NCBI GenBank assembly: GCA_029168955.1
Contig: JAPDOI010000186.1
Coordinates: 372,001-436,000, forward strand
DNA from: Aplectana chamaeleonis
Lineage: Eukaryota > Nematoda > Chromadorea > Rhabditida > Cosmocercidae
Reading direction: 5' to 3'
DNA length: 64,000 nucleotides
Shown: one piece after another, positions 43,131 to 52,460 of the stretch
Layout of the letters: each line of letters starts with the position of its first letter
Position numbering within the stretch: the first letter of the stretch is position 1
The notes under the pieces: model-generated
Databases searched by the model: none
What the model saw: only the letters and a program-made list of their open reading frames with translations
Told to the model about the DNA's origin: nothing
Translations under genes and position numbers: made by a program

Positions 43131-44212
43131 AAATTCCTGAAAGTTTAGGTTCCTGGCAAAAGTAAAGATTTGGCATGGCCGTTTTTTCGAAATTTTAGAA
43201 ATATACTCAGTTAAAAGTGGAAGGTAAAGAAAAATGGAAAAACTTTTGAAATATTCCTGAGAACGATTTGGCGTAGAATAATCTGATTTTTAGGAAATGT
43301 AGTGAAATAGTTGAAAGTACGATTTGGCAGTCGAGTTTGAACCAACTATTTACAAGAGTTGTGCGAAACAAGAGATCGCATGGTATGAGCTTATACGTAG
43401 AACATATCAAAGCAAAGTCACGCGTGATAAGGCAAGCAGTAAAAGCTCGTTTGTGAGCTGGAATGCCGCGATCTTCACGTATTAAAGGCAAGGTCCGGTC
43501 AAATTTTGGCACTACCAAAATTCGGATTATATAGATTGGGCTGGCCTAGCTGAACATCGCCTGAACGTTTCACGAACTCTGAGTCCTTAGTTCTGGAGAA
43601 AACACCCTCAAAGTCAGGGATTACGGTATTCACAGCATGATAATCATGGCAGGAATGACCGATAATTACACAGCACTTTTGAAGAATGCGTGGACAACCG
43701 CTAAAATATGGACGATGGCCACACTTTTCTGACTTTCCTGGATCATCGGGTAACGGAAGTGGCTGGATTAACTTGAAGAAGACCGGTTTTTACGCAGTTT
43801 TGGCATGTTCCTTGGGACTACCTGTAGCAGGAGCACCGATTTAGCGGGAAATCTCAAAATCGAAATTCTGCCCGGACCCTGCCTTTAAGTGAAGTAAAAT
43901 CAACTGTTTGTTCCATATCACGCGTGATTTTGCTTTGATATGTTCTACGGATAAGCTTATACAGTGCGATCTCTCATTTTGCACAACTCTTGTAAATAGT
44001 TGGTTCAAACTCGACTGCCAAATCATACTTTCAACTATTTCACTACATTTCCTAAAAATCAGATTATTCTACGCCAAATCGTTCTCAGGAATATTTCAAA
44101 AGTTTTTCCATTTTTCTTTACCTTCCACTTTTAACTGAGTATATTTCTAAAATTTCGAAAAAACGGCCATGCCAAATCTTTACTTTTGCCAGGAACCTAA
44201 ACTTTCAGGAAT
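43131..44212. mobile_element. Foldback element with ~300-bp near-identical inverted arms
   Basis: The left arm (43,131-43,436) and right arm (43,911-44,212) are reverse complements at an estimated 95% identity, for example CCTGAAAGTTTAGGTTCCTG versus CAGGAACCTAAACTTTCAGG, and TCACGCGTGAT near the inner ends. High arm identity suggests recent origin. A TTAA MITE fills the loop. Any read-through transcript would form a ~300-bp duplex. Non-coding. Confidence 0.85.
43482..43888. mobile_element. TTAA-flanked MITE (family C), copy 1
   Basis: Starts TTAAAGGCAAGGTCCGGTCA and ends CCCGGACCCTGCCTTTAA, 407 bp including both TTAA. Same family as 63,394-63,776 in opposite orientation (shared TTGGCACTACC and GGGCTGGCCTAGCTGAAC). 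It lies in the loop of the foldback, inside the hAT element, inside the Penelope-like ORF. Confidence 0.87.
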
Positions 44213-44361
44213 AAAAATATGAAAACAAATCTTCATTTACTCTGCCGTCGTTGGAAGGCACAGTATTATCCGTACACAGGTTTTTCAGGCCAACTATGTA
44301 GCTACTAAACGGTATGCAAAGCGACTATACAAAAAACTTCTACATTGAATAACTAAGGCGC

Positions 44362-44622
44362 GTCCGAATGAGAATGGCGGCCCATGCGGCCGGCTTGCTT
44401 GGCGTTCGCCGCTCTCGGACGAGCATGCGAAAAGTCCTCACCGCCATCGACTACGAACGGTGCCGGCACCGGTTGGCAGCAAGCACTGCGCCGATCAATC
44501 AGCTCAGTAGACGGGGGGAGAGGGGACGGCCGTCGCTGAATTCGAACACTCGTCCGAGGGCGGCACATGCGACGGCCGCCTGCCAAGCACGCCGGCCGCG
44601 TGGGCCGCCATTCTCATTTGGG
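44362..44622. mobile_element. GC-rich palindromic MITE, about 261 bp
   Basis: Ends GTCCGAATGAGAATGGCGGC and GCCGCCATTCTCATTTGGGC are inverted, the arms continuing through CCGGCTTGCTTGGC and GCCAAGCACGCCGG. GC content far above its surroundings. Both strands are open but peptides mirror the palindrome. Confidence 0.72.
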
Positions 44623-45119
44623 CACACTTGAGTAATTTCGTCATCCTATTTGACCACGCTCATTTTTCGGCGTCGCAACGACTCTTCCGGTTTCGGGAGG
44701 AGGAGGAAAATCCTGCGTTGATGTACTAAATATAAGGCAGTACGGGAAATAGGCATGGCCTAGTGCAATTTTATCCGATTTTTTCCCAAAAGTTGTCCGA
44801 TTTTATCCGAATTTTTGACTCTTCGGATAATGGTTCAAAGCAGATAATGCCGATTCTAAATTTCCCGGATATTGGTTCGATTCAGATAATGCGTTTTTTC
44901 TAATTTTTGGATATCGGATTATCCGAAACTCGGATATCCGGTGGGATATCCGAAAAGGAGTGATTCGGATACTAAGTATAGTAGACACAGCCTCGTGAAA
45001 AGTAGGTAGGGCTCCAGATGACGTCATCAGCACGTCATCGAAAGTGGGCAGAGCTTCAGGTGACAACGTCAGGACGTCGTGGAACGTGGGTGAGCGCTGA
45101 GATGGCGTCAGAAGGACGT

Positions 45120-45640
45120 TGTGCAAAATGAGCGTGTGTCGCGTCCTAGACAGTTAGTAGCGCTTTATGTACAATACCCATACTCTACATTGGCGAATCA
45201 GCGAAAAAAAGCGCATTTTCGCGTTGTTGCACCCCTTAGGAATACCTCTGTCAAATTTGAGTTTTCGTGGGGGAGGATGATATTGTTAGAATCCTCTCAT
45301 CATTAAAATTTCTTTGAGTTCTTAAACTATACCTTAATTAAAGGCATGTTGCTCGAAAAAAAACGAAAGTGCCGACGGATCATCCTGACGAGGGAAAACG
45401 TGTTCTGGACAGAGCAACATACCTATAACAGAGGTATAGTTTAAGATATCAATGAATTTTTACCACCATCTTGTTGATCTTGATGAAGCGATTCTAGCAA
45501 TATCTTTCCTACCTCCAAAACCCCAAGCTTCTCATAGTTATTCCAAAGACGCGCGAAAAACGAGCTTTTTGCGAGGGTGGGTATTGTAGAGCGTGCGCAG
45601 CTTGTTAGAAAGTGAGTGGCCTTCAATCCCCGCTCCCAAC
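45120..45640. repeat. Imperfect long palindrome, arms ~200 bp
   Basis: The centre (45,317-45,445) has CTTAAACTATACCT and AGGTATAGTTTAAG plus GGCATGTTGCTCG and GAGCAACATACC. Outward, GTACAATACCCATACTCTAC pairs with GTAGAGCGTGCGC..-type sequence at 45,580-45,600, and AGCGCATTTTCGCG with CGCGCGAAAAACGAGCT. The arms are much more diverged than the foldback at 43-44 kb, so this is older. Confidence 0.55.
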
Positions 45641-46739
45641 CCTCATTTGATAGCTTACTCAACCGTTGAAAGGTGGATTGGACCTCACATTCCCTTTCTG
45701 GGAGACAAATTCGAATTCGTTGATATTGAGAAGAAATAGCTAAAATAGATAAGCAATGGAATGAGAAACATTGAGACCAGCGATATATTTCACAGCAATC
45801 TAAAACTGACAGCGTCGCAAGTCGACGCGACGTGCACGGCCCCAGTTTTTAAATCTGCCATTGTAGCACATCAATCAGAACCATAATTCCATTACTATTA
45901 AAAAACTCAATTTAACGTGATTTTAGTACTTTTTCGTTAACCGTTAATCGTTAATTTTTCAAAACAAACCGCGTTAACCCTTTAATGCGTTAACACGTTA
46001 ACGTTATAACGCACAGCCCTGGTCCATATTTATTGGATAGGATATCAGCAATAATTTCTTCTTCGCCTTTCCCAAAAAGAAATATTCGCTCTCCAAGGCC
46101 TGTTCCTGCTCTTGAACCAGCCCTTACAACATTGCTTGTGAGGATCAAGGAGGTATATATCACGGCCAGTTCAACCACTTTTGGAAACAACCTAACCACA
46201 CGAGAAATCTTGAGTTTTCACAAACTGATGGCAGCGAAACGGAGTTTGCGGTACAGCGTTGGCGACAAGAGTGGTGACTTTGTCGTAATGAGTAAAACCT
46301 TGGACAAAGCAGTTACCTACCGCACCCTACAAGAGGTCGATATCTACACGGAGTCCTCTCGGAGCGCATTCGACAGGGTAACTAAACAATTGGAGACTAC
46401 AATCAAAACGGAGTTGGGTGCGAGATTGGGGCCGAAAACCGCAAGTAGTTTCGTCGCGATTCATCCGGACGTGCCCACGTACTATTCTATGGTGAAGACG
46501 CACAAATTTGGGGATGTTGCTTCTGCTCAGCTTACCGAAAACGACATCAAGACCAGACCGATTATTTCAAGTTGTGGTGGGCCATCTGACAAAATCAGTT
46601 GGCTGCTGGTTAAGCTTTTATCACCGCTCTTATAGTGCGTTCCCTCACACATCGTGAACACAGGAGTGAAGCAACTCGGAGTGAAGCATGTTACGGTGGG
46701 GATACGGTATAGTCGCGCTCTGGACGAAAAGACCGAATT

Positions 46740-47385
46740 TCTAATAGATTAGAATTACCCTTTTTTACATCCGGATTACAAATAGATTCGAAGGACACTT
46801 TTTATGATCGGAATTCCGAATAGATTTGAATAAATTCGATTCGATTTTATCCGAATCATTTTTAGAGTAATTTCGAATCGACAACCTGCTCAGGCGATTA
46901 TCGGCCCCGAGCCGCCTGACAGGTCGGCTCGTTTTTCGAATCTGCGAGTCGGCTCCTGTTGCTGTCCGGGCCGCTGCTGTTGCTTTCCGGGCCATTGCTG
47001 TTGCTGTCCGGGCTAATCCGGTTGGGCCGAACAGCAACAGCAGTAGCCCGGAGATTGGGAGAACGAGCCGAACTGTCAGGCGGCTCCGATTCCTATTTGT
47101 TGCGGCTCGGGGCCGAGAATCGCCTGAGTGAAAACAGCCCAGGTGAGCAGTCTGTGTAATCACGTGAGAGACCCAAACGCTAGTACTCTGTTCAGAGTCC
47201 GAATTTGTGCTTTCATCAAAACTTCGTCCAGATAGTTTTTTGGGATGCTGAACACGATTATGAAGTCTGTTTGCAGATTTTCGAAAGATTACTGCGCGTT
47301 TCGGAAGGTACACTAAATACAGAAAACGACCGTCTTGCGTCCATAACTTCTTTGACCCAGCAGCTCGGGCGGGACAGTAATCAGT
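46740..47385. repeat. Palindrome with trinucleotide-rich centre
   Basis: CAGGCGATTATCGGCCCCGA (46,890) pairs with GCGGCTCGGGGCCGAGAATC and GCCTGAG (about 47,100-47,130). The centre (46,960-47,045) repeats TGTTGCTGTCCGGGC units. The flanks carry diverged ATAGATTCGAA and ATTCGATTCGATT motifs. No coding content. Confidence 0.6.
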
Positions 47386-47836
47386 TTGAAGGCAGGGTTC
47401 GCGATAGACACGACGTTTGAGCTCTCTTCATAAGAATGTGGATTTGGTCATCACAAAATACAAAATGAGTGATAAAAACAGGAAATTTTCGGGGAAAACG
47501 CTCAAAAACGAGGTATAACGGCTAATTACCGGTGTCGGTCGGCCCCCTAATTAACGAGATTCTTATTACTGCTTGCTTATCCGCCATTTATTTTGCTGCT
47601 AAAGTAGTCAGCAGTCTCCAGAAATGCTCAGAAATTGCTTAAGAAGCAAAATAAAAGTTGACAAAACAGGTTTTCACAGAAATCTCGATAATTTGGGGCG
47701 GGAAAACACCAAGCAATAACTTGTTCCTGAGCGTTTTTTCTCCAAATTTTTACTTATTTTCACTTTTGTGATGGCCAGATCTACCATTCCATGGGGATAG
47801 CACAACAATCGATTTTATCAAGAACCTTGCCTTTGA
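47386..47836. mobile_element. TTAA-type MITE with TTGA duplication
   Basis: Left end TTGAAGGCAGGGTTCGCGAT; right end AAGAACCTTGCCTTTGA. About 451 bp. Terminal AAGGCA(A/G)GGT(C/T)C resembles family C and length matches families A-D. TTGA appears on both sides, a variant of the TTAA target. Following 47,837-48,298 shows only one Harbinger-like end (TGACTATGACGGGGCC at 48,053). Confidence 0.65.
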
Positions 47837-48298
47837 CTTTGGTTCCCTAGAGATACTAAATACAATTTGATTCTGCAGATACGTTCACCGCTCTTAACAC
47901 CTTCCTGTGTTTGAGCAATGTGATACATGTGTATCGACGGGGGCGACCACGGGCGGCAGAGGCTTGCTCAGAGCGGCTACAAAGGGTGGATTTCTTACGC
48001 TTCGTTCTCATGATGAATACGCTTGTCGACCGGGCAGGCTACATCCGATCGGCTGACTATGACGGGGCCTAATATAATAAACGGATAATAAGAAAAGAAG
48101 TTACTGCACGCAACCGATGCAGTCGCCGGAAATTTTTTAGTTCTGCTGCACGCGACAGGGCGCCAAATGGTTTCGAAATCACCAAAGCAATATTAAGCGC
48201 GCCAAATGATTTTTAAATCTGTTGATGTATCCAGTCTAGGAAAACATCGAAACGGAACACACGGCTGCCGAGCCTGATATTCGAGTTCCACGATCTTA

Positions 48299-48720
48299 GG
48301 CGCTATTCATACTACTAAACGCCAGCGCGGCACGCGCGTGCTGCGCTGGCGTGGCGTTTGTGTATGAATGGCTTGACGCCCCGCCCGCGCGGCTCGCGCG
48401 TCACGCTCCGCCATGGCGTCGCCGCTGCAGTATTCATACTGCCACCCGGAACGCCTTGGCGTTTTCATCCACTGATATTATTCATCGATCGCCTCATTCA
48501 TTCCAGCTTCACCGCTCCGCCATGGCGTCGCTGCTGGAGTACTCATGGTCTCCGCAAGCGCGGCACGCGCGTCACTCGCGTAGAAAGTATTCATACACAA
48601 ACGCCACGCCAGCGCGGCACGCGGCAAGTGCCATTTGAAGACTTACTCGATTTCAGAGTTTCTAAGGCGCTATCCATACTACTCTACGCCACTCTGGCGT
48701 TGAGTAGTATAAATAGCGCC
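48299..48720. mobile_element. GC-rich Harbinger-like palindromic cluster with TTA ends
   Basis: Left end TTA-GGCGCTATTCATACTACT; right end AGTAGTATAAATAGCGCC-TTA. Inside are several inverted GC-rich modules (GCCAGCGCGGCACGCGCG and complements; CCGCCATGGCGTCGC twice). It may be two or more nested copies. Open frames across 48,351-48,885 follow the GC-rich repeats and are not considered genes. Confidence 0.6.
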
Positions 48721-48757
48721 TTAGAAACTCTGAATTCGAGTAAGTCTTCAAATGACA
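48629..48757. repeat. Near-perfect 58-bp-arm palindrome
   Basis: TTTGAAGACTTACTCGATTT, CAGAGTTTCTAAGGCGCTAT and CCATACTACTC run into a loop of a few bases and then their complements (GAGTAGTATAAATAGCGCC, TTAGAAACTCTGAATTCGAG, TAAGTCTTCAAA). Only a few mismatches. It extends beyond the TTA-bounded unit, so it was probably made by inverted duplication including flanking DNA. The transcript would be a pre-miRNA-sized hairpin. Confidence 0.8.
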
Positions 48758-49129
48758 CTTATTCAATAGATTCTATTCGGAACTATTCGAATGGCACTAT
48801 GTATACTATACGGAAATTCAGGCAAAGTCTCAGATCTGGCTCAAAATTTTACTATGGGGGTTTTTTGGACACCAATCATGTATAACGCATTCGCCTATCA
48901 ACTTGCGCGCTTTAGGGTCTAAATAAATAACCTCCAGCTGGAAGTTTCGAGCCGGAACCGGCAAAAAACACTCTGAAAACCCCCCGATGGGTGATGGCAA
49001 CACGTTTGCGAAGCAATGAAAACCCACTTTTTGGAATCCCCGTGGGGAGGGACGTTCAGAACCTGCACCTGCGAAAACATGATTTTCCAAATCATCGGGG
49101 CACGAGCAAGCAATAGTCTCTAGCTGGAA

Positions 49130-49270
49130 GCGTGAGGTGATGCCCACTAGTCCAAAAATTAAAACAAAAAGCATGCGAGTGAAATCGTGGATGAAGGGGA
49201 GGTTGATGATTTGAACGAGGCCTATAGCCTCTATCAAATCTGAAAACTCGTCCAAGTGGTTGTTGTTTCG
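49130..49270 (-). pseudogene. CR1/jockey-like endonuclease fragment
   Basis: The minus-strand peptide NNNHLDEFSDLIEAIGLVQI then INLPFIHDF resembles the C-terminal part of the LINE endonuclease (region of the L..F...I...GL.Q.V..PT motif), with the usual TR replaced. The frame continues for 110 more codons without recognisable homology. Short and isolated, so only moderately supported. 49,271-50,160 holds a perfect hairpin CTCCCGCCGC-TTC-GCGGCGGGAG (49,811-49,833) and nothing else recognised. Confidence 0.4.
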
Positions 49271-50163
49271 AGTTTCCGAATTAGAGTGCGATTTCTCGCA
49301 CTCCCCTAAGAACTTTCAATCCAATGGAGGGTACGCAAACTCATCTGGTAAGACATATAAACATTAGATTCTGCCCCAAGTTTAGCTGTCACCATCTTTC
49401 CATCTATTTCTGTGCAGCATCCACGATTGGGTGAAGTCAGAGCGTGAAGAAATTGAAACAGGAGGGTTTAAGGAAGAGATAAAGTGAGACGCGAGAAAAT
49501 TTTGAAGCAACCTGCTTCTGCAGTCAAAAATGTGGATCAGGGTCTACGATCGTTTTTGGAAAAAAGTTGGGACTGTCTGCATACCTCTCTTGCGTTAGGA
49601 GACAATCAGTAAGTATCAAATGCTCATCTGTTCCATGTTAATACTTTGGTAGGCTAGTGATAAGCGAAGATCTGAAGGTTGGCGCTAAAAAATCTTGTGA
49701 AAGTTTAATGTGTAATGATGTGTGATGGCGTTGTTGTAGGACCATCTCGTGCTTCGATGCTATCGAACCGAACTACAACTATTGAAGACTACCTTCCGAA
49801 CAGAGTATCGCTCCCGCCGCTTCGCGGCGGGAGAGGTTTGGTTTTTTAACGATAGATTTTGCTTTGGATATCTCTATGGTTTACACAAGGTCTGGTGCTT
49901 TATGTAGCAAGTCATAATTACAATTTAAAAAAAAAGGAAAGCCGTGTTTCTGAGCTGCAAGAGGGCCACTCTTACTGACGCTGACGTCTGAGAGTGGAAG
50001 AATTGAACGTTATGATGGATTGGTACCTACCAATGCAATCACGGGTTGTAGATCACTTACTACTGTTATCACAATCTCGTGTGGTAATATAAAGCTATCT
50101 CTGAGCCTCATTAGATGTGTCATTGTTTTTATAATAGTTTCAGACTCTCCTTCCTCCACTTTT

Positions 50164-50420
50164 TTATTTGGTTAGCTTTCTTAAATAATGACGTATTAAG
50201 ACCCTCAAAATTGCAATAACATGCGCAAAGAGCACAAAGATATGATAAAGTTTCATGAGCCATACATACCAGATCCAAGAATGATTGTCAACGAGGGGGC
50301 TGAGAGCGCCAAATGTCGTAGAGTCTGTCCGAATGAGACTGTCCGCCAACACGGTCGGTGTGCGTGTCGTGCGGATGTCAAAAGCATTTTTCCAAATGAA
50401 CTTTTTCACGGCTGCAAACA
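50164..50420 (-). repeat. Dispersed repeat, partner of 52,790-53,050
   Basis: On the minus strand CCCTCGTTGACAATCATTCT, CATGAAACTTTATCATATCT and AGAAAGCTAACCAAATAAAA align to the plus strand of 52,907-53,045 (CCCTCGTTGACAACCATTCT, GAAAGCTAGCCAAAATAAAA). The upstream GTTGGCGGACAGTCTCATTC also matches 51,560-51,585. It looks like the 3' end of an unidentified element ending in AATAAAA. The plus-strand frame at 50,221 is therefore not a gene. Confidence 0.55.
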
Positions 50421-50647
50421 GCTGACTGGGATATCATACAGCATTCGTCTAGTATTCCTGCTAATCGAATCACAAGTCCAAAGATTGTCTTTGCGATTCC
50501 CGCTCAAAGGCATCGTATGTGGCGAAAACCTTTCACCTTTTTTTTCGGTTCCAATGATTTTCTGGGCCCACCTAAGATTGTAGGAAGAGTTTTTTCTGTT
50601 AAAAACGCCTTATTGTAAAGATAATTGAGGTCGAATGTCTCGAATTC

Positions 50648-51044
50648 CATCAAAAGAGGCCGGCCGGCCGCCAGTCATCTGGCACAATTTGCTGTCAGCC
50701 ATCAGATAAGTAACTGTTCAACAACTGATACGGTATGCACAACTGAGGGGCAGTTTGTGGAATATACTATAATATAACATGACTTTTCTACACACATCGG
50801 TTAACCTTCTCTTTTCCAGAAATAACTTGAGAGGAACATGAACTTCATTTGATCGTGAGATCGTTGGTCAAAAGAGCGATACCTAACGATCGACTCCTCC
50901 TTTCTCAGAAACCCATTGGAACACTTTCGGTCTGAAAAAGGCGTTTTCAGTGATTTCTTCTCGGTTTCTTCAACGTAGCTGTTATATAGGGTTCTAGAGC
51001 TCTCATTATATATGGAAAACTCAAGAACGAAATCCATCGTGAAC
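50648..51044 (-). repeat. Dispersed repeat with open 78-codon frame, copy 2
   Basis: Inverted partner of 9,724-10,112. The minus strand from ATG at 51,037 is open for 78 codons (MDFVLEFSIYNESSRTLYNS, then EKKSLKTPFSDRK, DQRSHDQMKFMFLSSYFWK). Compared with copy 1 the peptides agree at many positions and differ by a one-codon indel, which hints at past coding constraint. No domain recognised. Whether it is a transposon-borne ORF or a gene fragment is unknown. It abuts the TTAA MITE at 51,051. Confidence 0.55.
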
Positions 51045-51050
51045 GATGCC

Positions 51051-51546
51051 CATAAAGGCAGAGTCCACGATAAAAACCATGTCTGATTTTTTAGTGGAGA
51101 TCGGCGGCTGCGGGGGCTAGCGCAACCCTAACCTTGGGAAAAACTAAGAAAAATGAGCTCGGAACGGTCCCCTACGGCCCCAAAGTAGGACACCCGTGAA
51201 CTCATCGCACCCCAGATGAGTTTTCCACGCCCACCGACGTGAACAAATGAATGCTCGAGATTGTGAGATGAGCGATGGTTTCCGATCAATAGCCCCGTTC
51301 TACCCTTTATTGCCAACTTCTCTCTTTACTCAGGTCAGCTCGCATACATTGGCTGCAAAAGACGGAAGTTACAAGCCTCGGACAACTCGTCCACCATGCT
51401 CTCCTACCTCAATTTCTAAGGGACCATAACTCCGTTCTTAGAAGGTCTTGTACGACTCCAAAAACATCATTGCAATCACCATGGCACCGCCTTCAAGATA
51501 GGCGAAAAAGCAGAAAAACGATTTTTATCGTGAACACTGCCTTTAA
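51051..51546. mobile_element. TTAA-type MITE (family A), copy 3
   Basis: Left end CATAAAGGCAGAGTCCACGA (left TTAA decayed), right end CGTGAACACTGCCTTTAA. The interior is close to 1-402, including AATGAGCTCGGAACGGTCCC. 496 bp. Confidence 0.83.
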
Positions 51547-51559
51547 CACTCACACCAAC

Positions 51560-52460
51560 GGCGTTGGCGTACAGTCTCGTTCGGACCGACTTTTAATATA
51601 GGTCAATGCATACGACAAAGATGGTCATGCAGGACTCACCCCGACCAGTTAAATTCAAGGATAAGGATTACCAAGGCAATCCTTGGAGGAAGGGGTTGCG
51701 AAGATGATAGGCTCGGTAACAAGTGATAAATCCCATCAAATCACAGAGCTCCTCCTTCGCAACTACTTTAGGGCGTAGGCAATGGATTTCTCTCGCTTCC
51801 ATGATTTTGTTTTTCCAATGCCTATATCAAGTGTCTAGGAAGTGCCGACACATCAAATAAAGGAATGTAGGTATGGAGCTCTGGAAAGAATGGCTCTCGT
51901 AAACGAATTTGATGATAACAAATTTATTAAGGGTAGGGTATAAAAGAAGTGGAGAGTGGTGTGCTTTCATTCCCATACTGTCCTTCTCTGGGGGTCAGCA
52001 CTTGAGGATCTGCCTGGACTAGGAAAAAGGAAAACAGCACCACCGGTGGCGAAGATATAACAGAATCGGAGTGAAAACTTAGAAAATTATGGAGCCGTGA
52101 CGAAGATCCTACCCAAAGCTCCATAATTACATTCGAAATAAAGGCGCGTTTTCGCAGCTAAGAGGCATAGCTGTGAAAAGGCGCCTTTAATCGATGTGTT
52201 GCTACTTCATCGCCACTTGATGCAGCCATTGGAAATGAAGACTATGGTAAGAAGAGAAAGTCAGCGTCTTCGTCCTCAAACAAGTGCAAATAAGGAGCTC
52301 TGCGATTTCATGAGATTGATCAATTGATACCGGGTCAGTTCTCCTCGTCCCTGCCTTCCCTAGAGAACTGCCTTTATAATCTTCATCCTTGAATGTAACT
52401 GGTCGTGGTAAGGCAGCGTCCATACGTGGCGAGAGCGTGCGTTTCTGCTGCTGTGGGCCA
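51560..52460. repeat. Element with inverted ~115-bp modules and a promoter-like site
   Basis: CGACCAGTTAAATTCAAGGA through ATCACAGAGCTCCT (51,640-51,760) is inverted at 52,300-52,415 (AGGAGCTCTGCGATTTCATG, TCATCCTTGAATGTAACTGG). Both arms can encode RPV(K/T)FKD(K/E)DY, in opposite directions. Between them are the TATA module (51,935-51,972) and a hairpin TAAAGGCGCGTTTTCGCAGC / GCTGTGAAAAGGCGCCTTTA (52,139-52,189). Identity unknown. Confidence 0.5.
51935..51972 (+). promoter_or_regulatory. Core-promoter-like module, copy 2
   Basis: AGGGTATAAAAGAAGTGGAG then AGTGGTGTGCTTTCATTC, aligned to 42,747-42,784 at 29 of 38 positions. No recognised coding sequence follows. Confidence 0.4.

Larger units (their letters stand above)
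41024..46021. mobile_element. Large non-autonomous hAT element, 4,998 bp, perfect TSD
   Basis: Left end CAGGGGTGTGCATTAATG; right end, inverted, CAGGGCTGTGCGTTATAACG. The 8-bp duplication GTCCATAT lies at 41,016-41,023 and 46,022-46,029 and fits the hAT preference nTnnnnAn. The right terminal 70 bp is about 90% identical to the left end of the 736-bp element at 2.5 kb, with the same GTTAACG subterminal repeats. The interior has no transposase. It holds (T)CAGATAATGCC repeats (41,275-41,480; 44,770-44,985), the ~43-bp minisatellite (41,217-41,270; 44,990-45,120), a 42-bp minisatellite, a foldback with a TTAA MITE, a GC-rich palindrome and an imperfect palindrome. Confidence 0.88.
39990..46732 (+). 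pseudogene. Penelope-like element reverse transcriptase (N-terminal half), split by two insertions
   Basis: Three pieces in the same frame: about 39,990-40,142 (VWETISSRNQMVCNRLRQNE), 40,770-41,023 (SEKFEHLREIATSHRRSLIK and NLGPSFAIAQPFDKKILDSV) and 46,030-46,635 (LRYSVGDKSGDFVVMSK, VPTYYSMVKTHKFGD, IKTRPIISSCGGPSDKISWL). The LGP.FA, KSGDFVVM, YY..VKTHK and TRPI(I/V)SS motifs are typical of Penelope-like RTs. The frame continues across both insertion sites once one target copy is removed. After the TAG at 46,633 similarity continues to about 46,690 (CVPSHIVNTGVKQ). The catalytic Asp-rich palm and any GIY-YIG domain are absent. Confidence 0.82.

Noticed and set aside
48351..48885. A 175-codon GC-rich plus-strand frame
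   Set aside because: It runs through inverted GC-rich modules and the 48.6-kb palindrome; long frames are expected in GC-rich DNA with few stops.
50221..50583. A 120-codon plus-strand frame that looks like a Cys-containing secreted domain
   Set aside because: The underlying DNA aligns, in inverted orientation, with the dispersed repeat at 52,790-53,050, and the frame is not kept in the partner.
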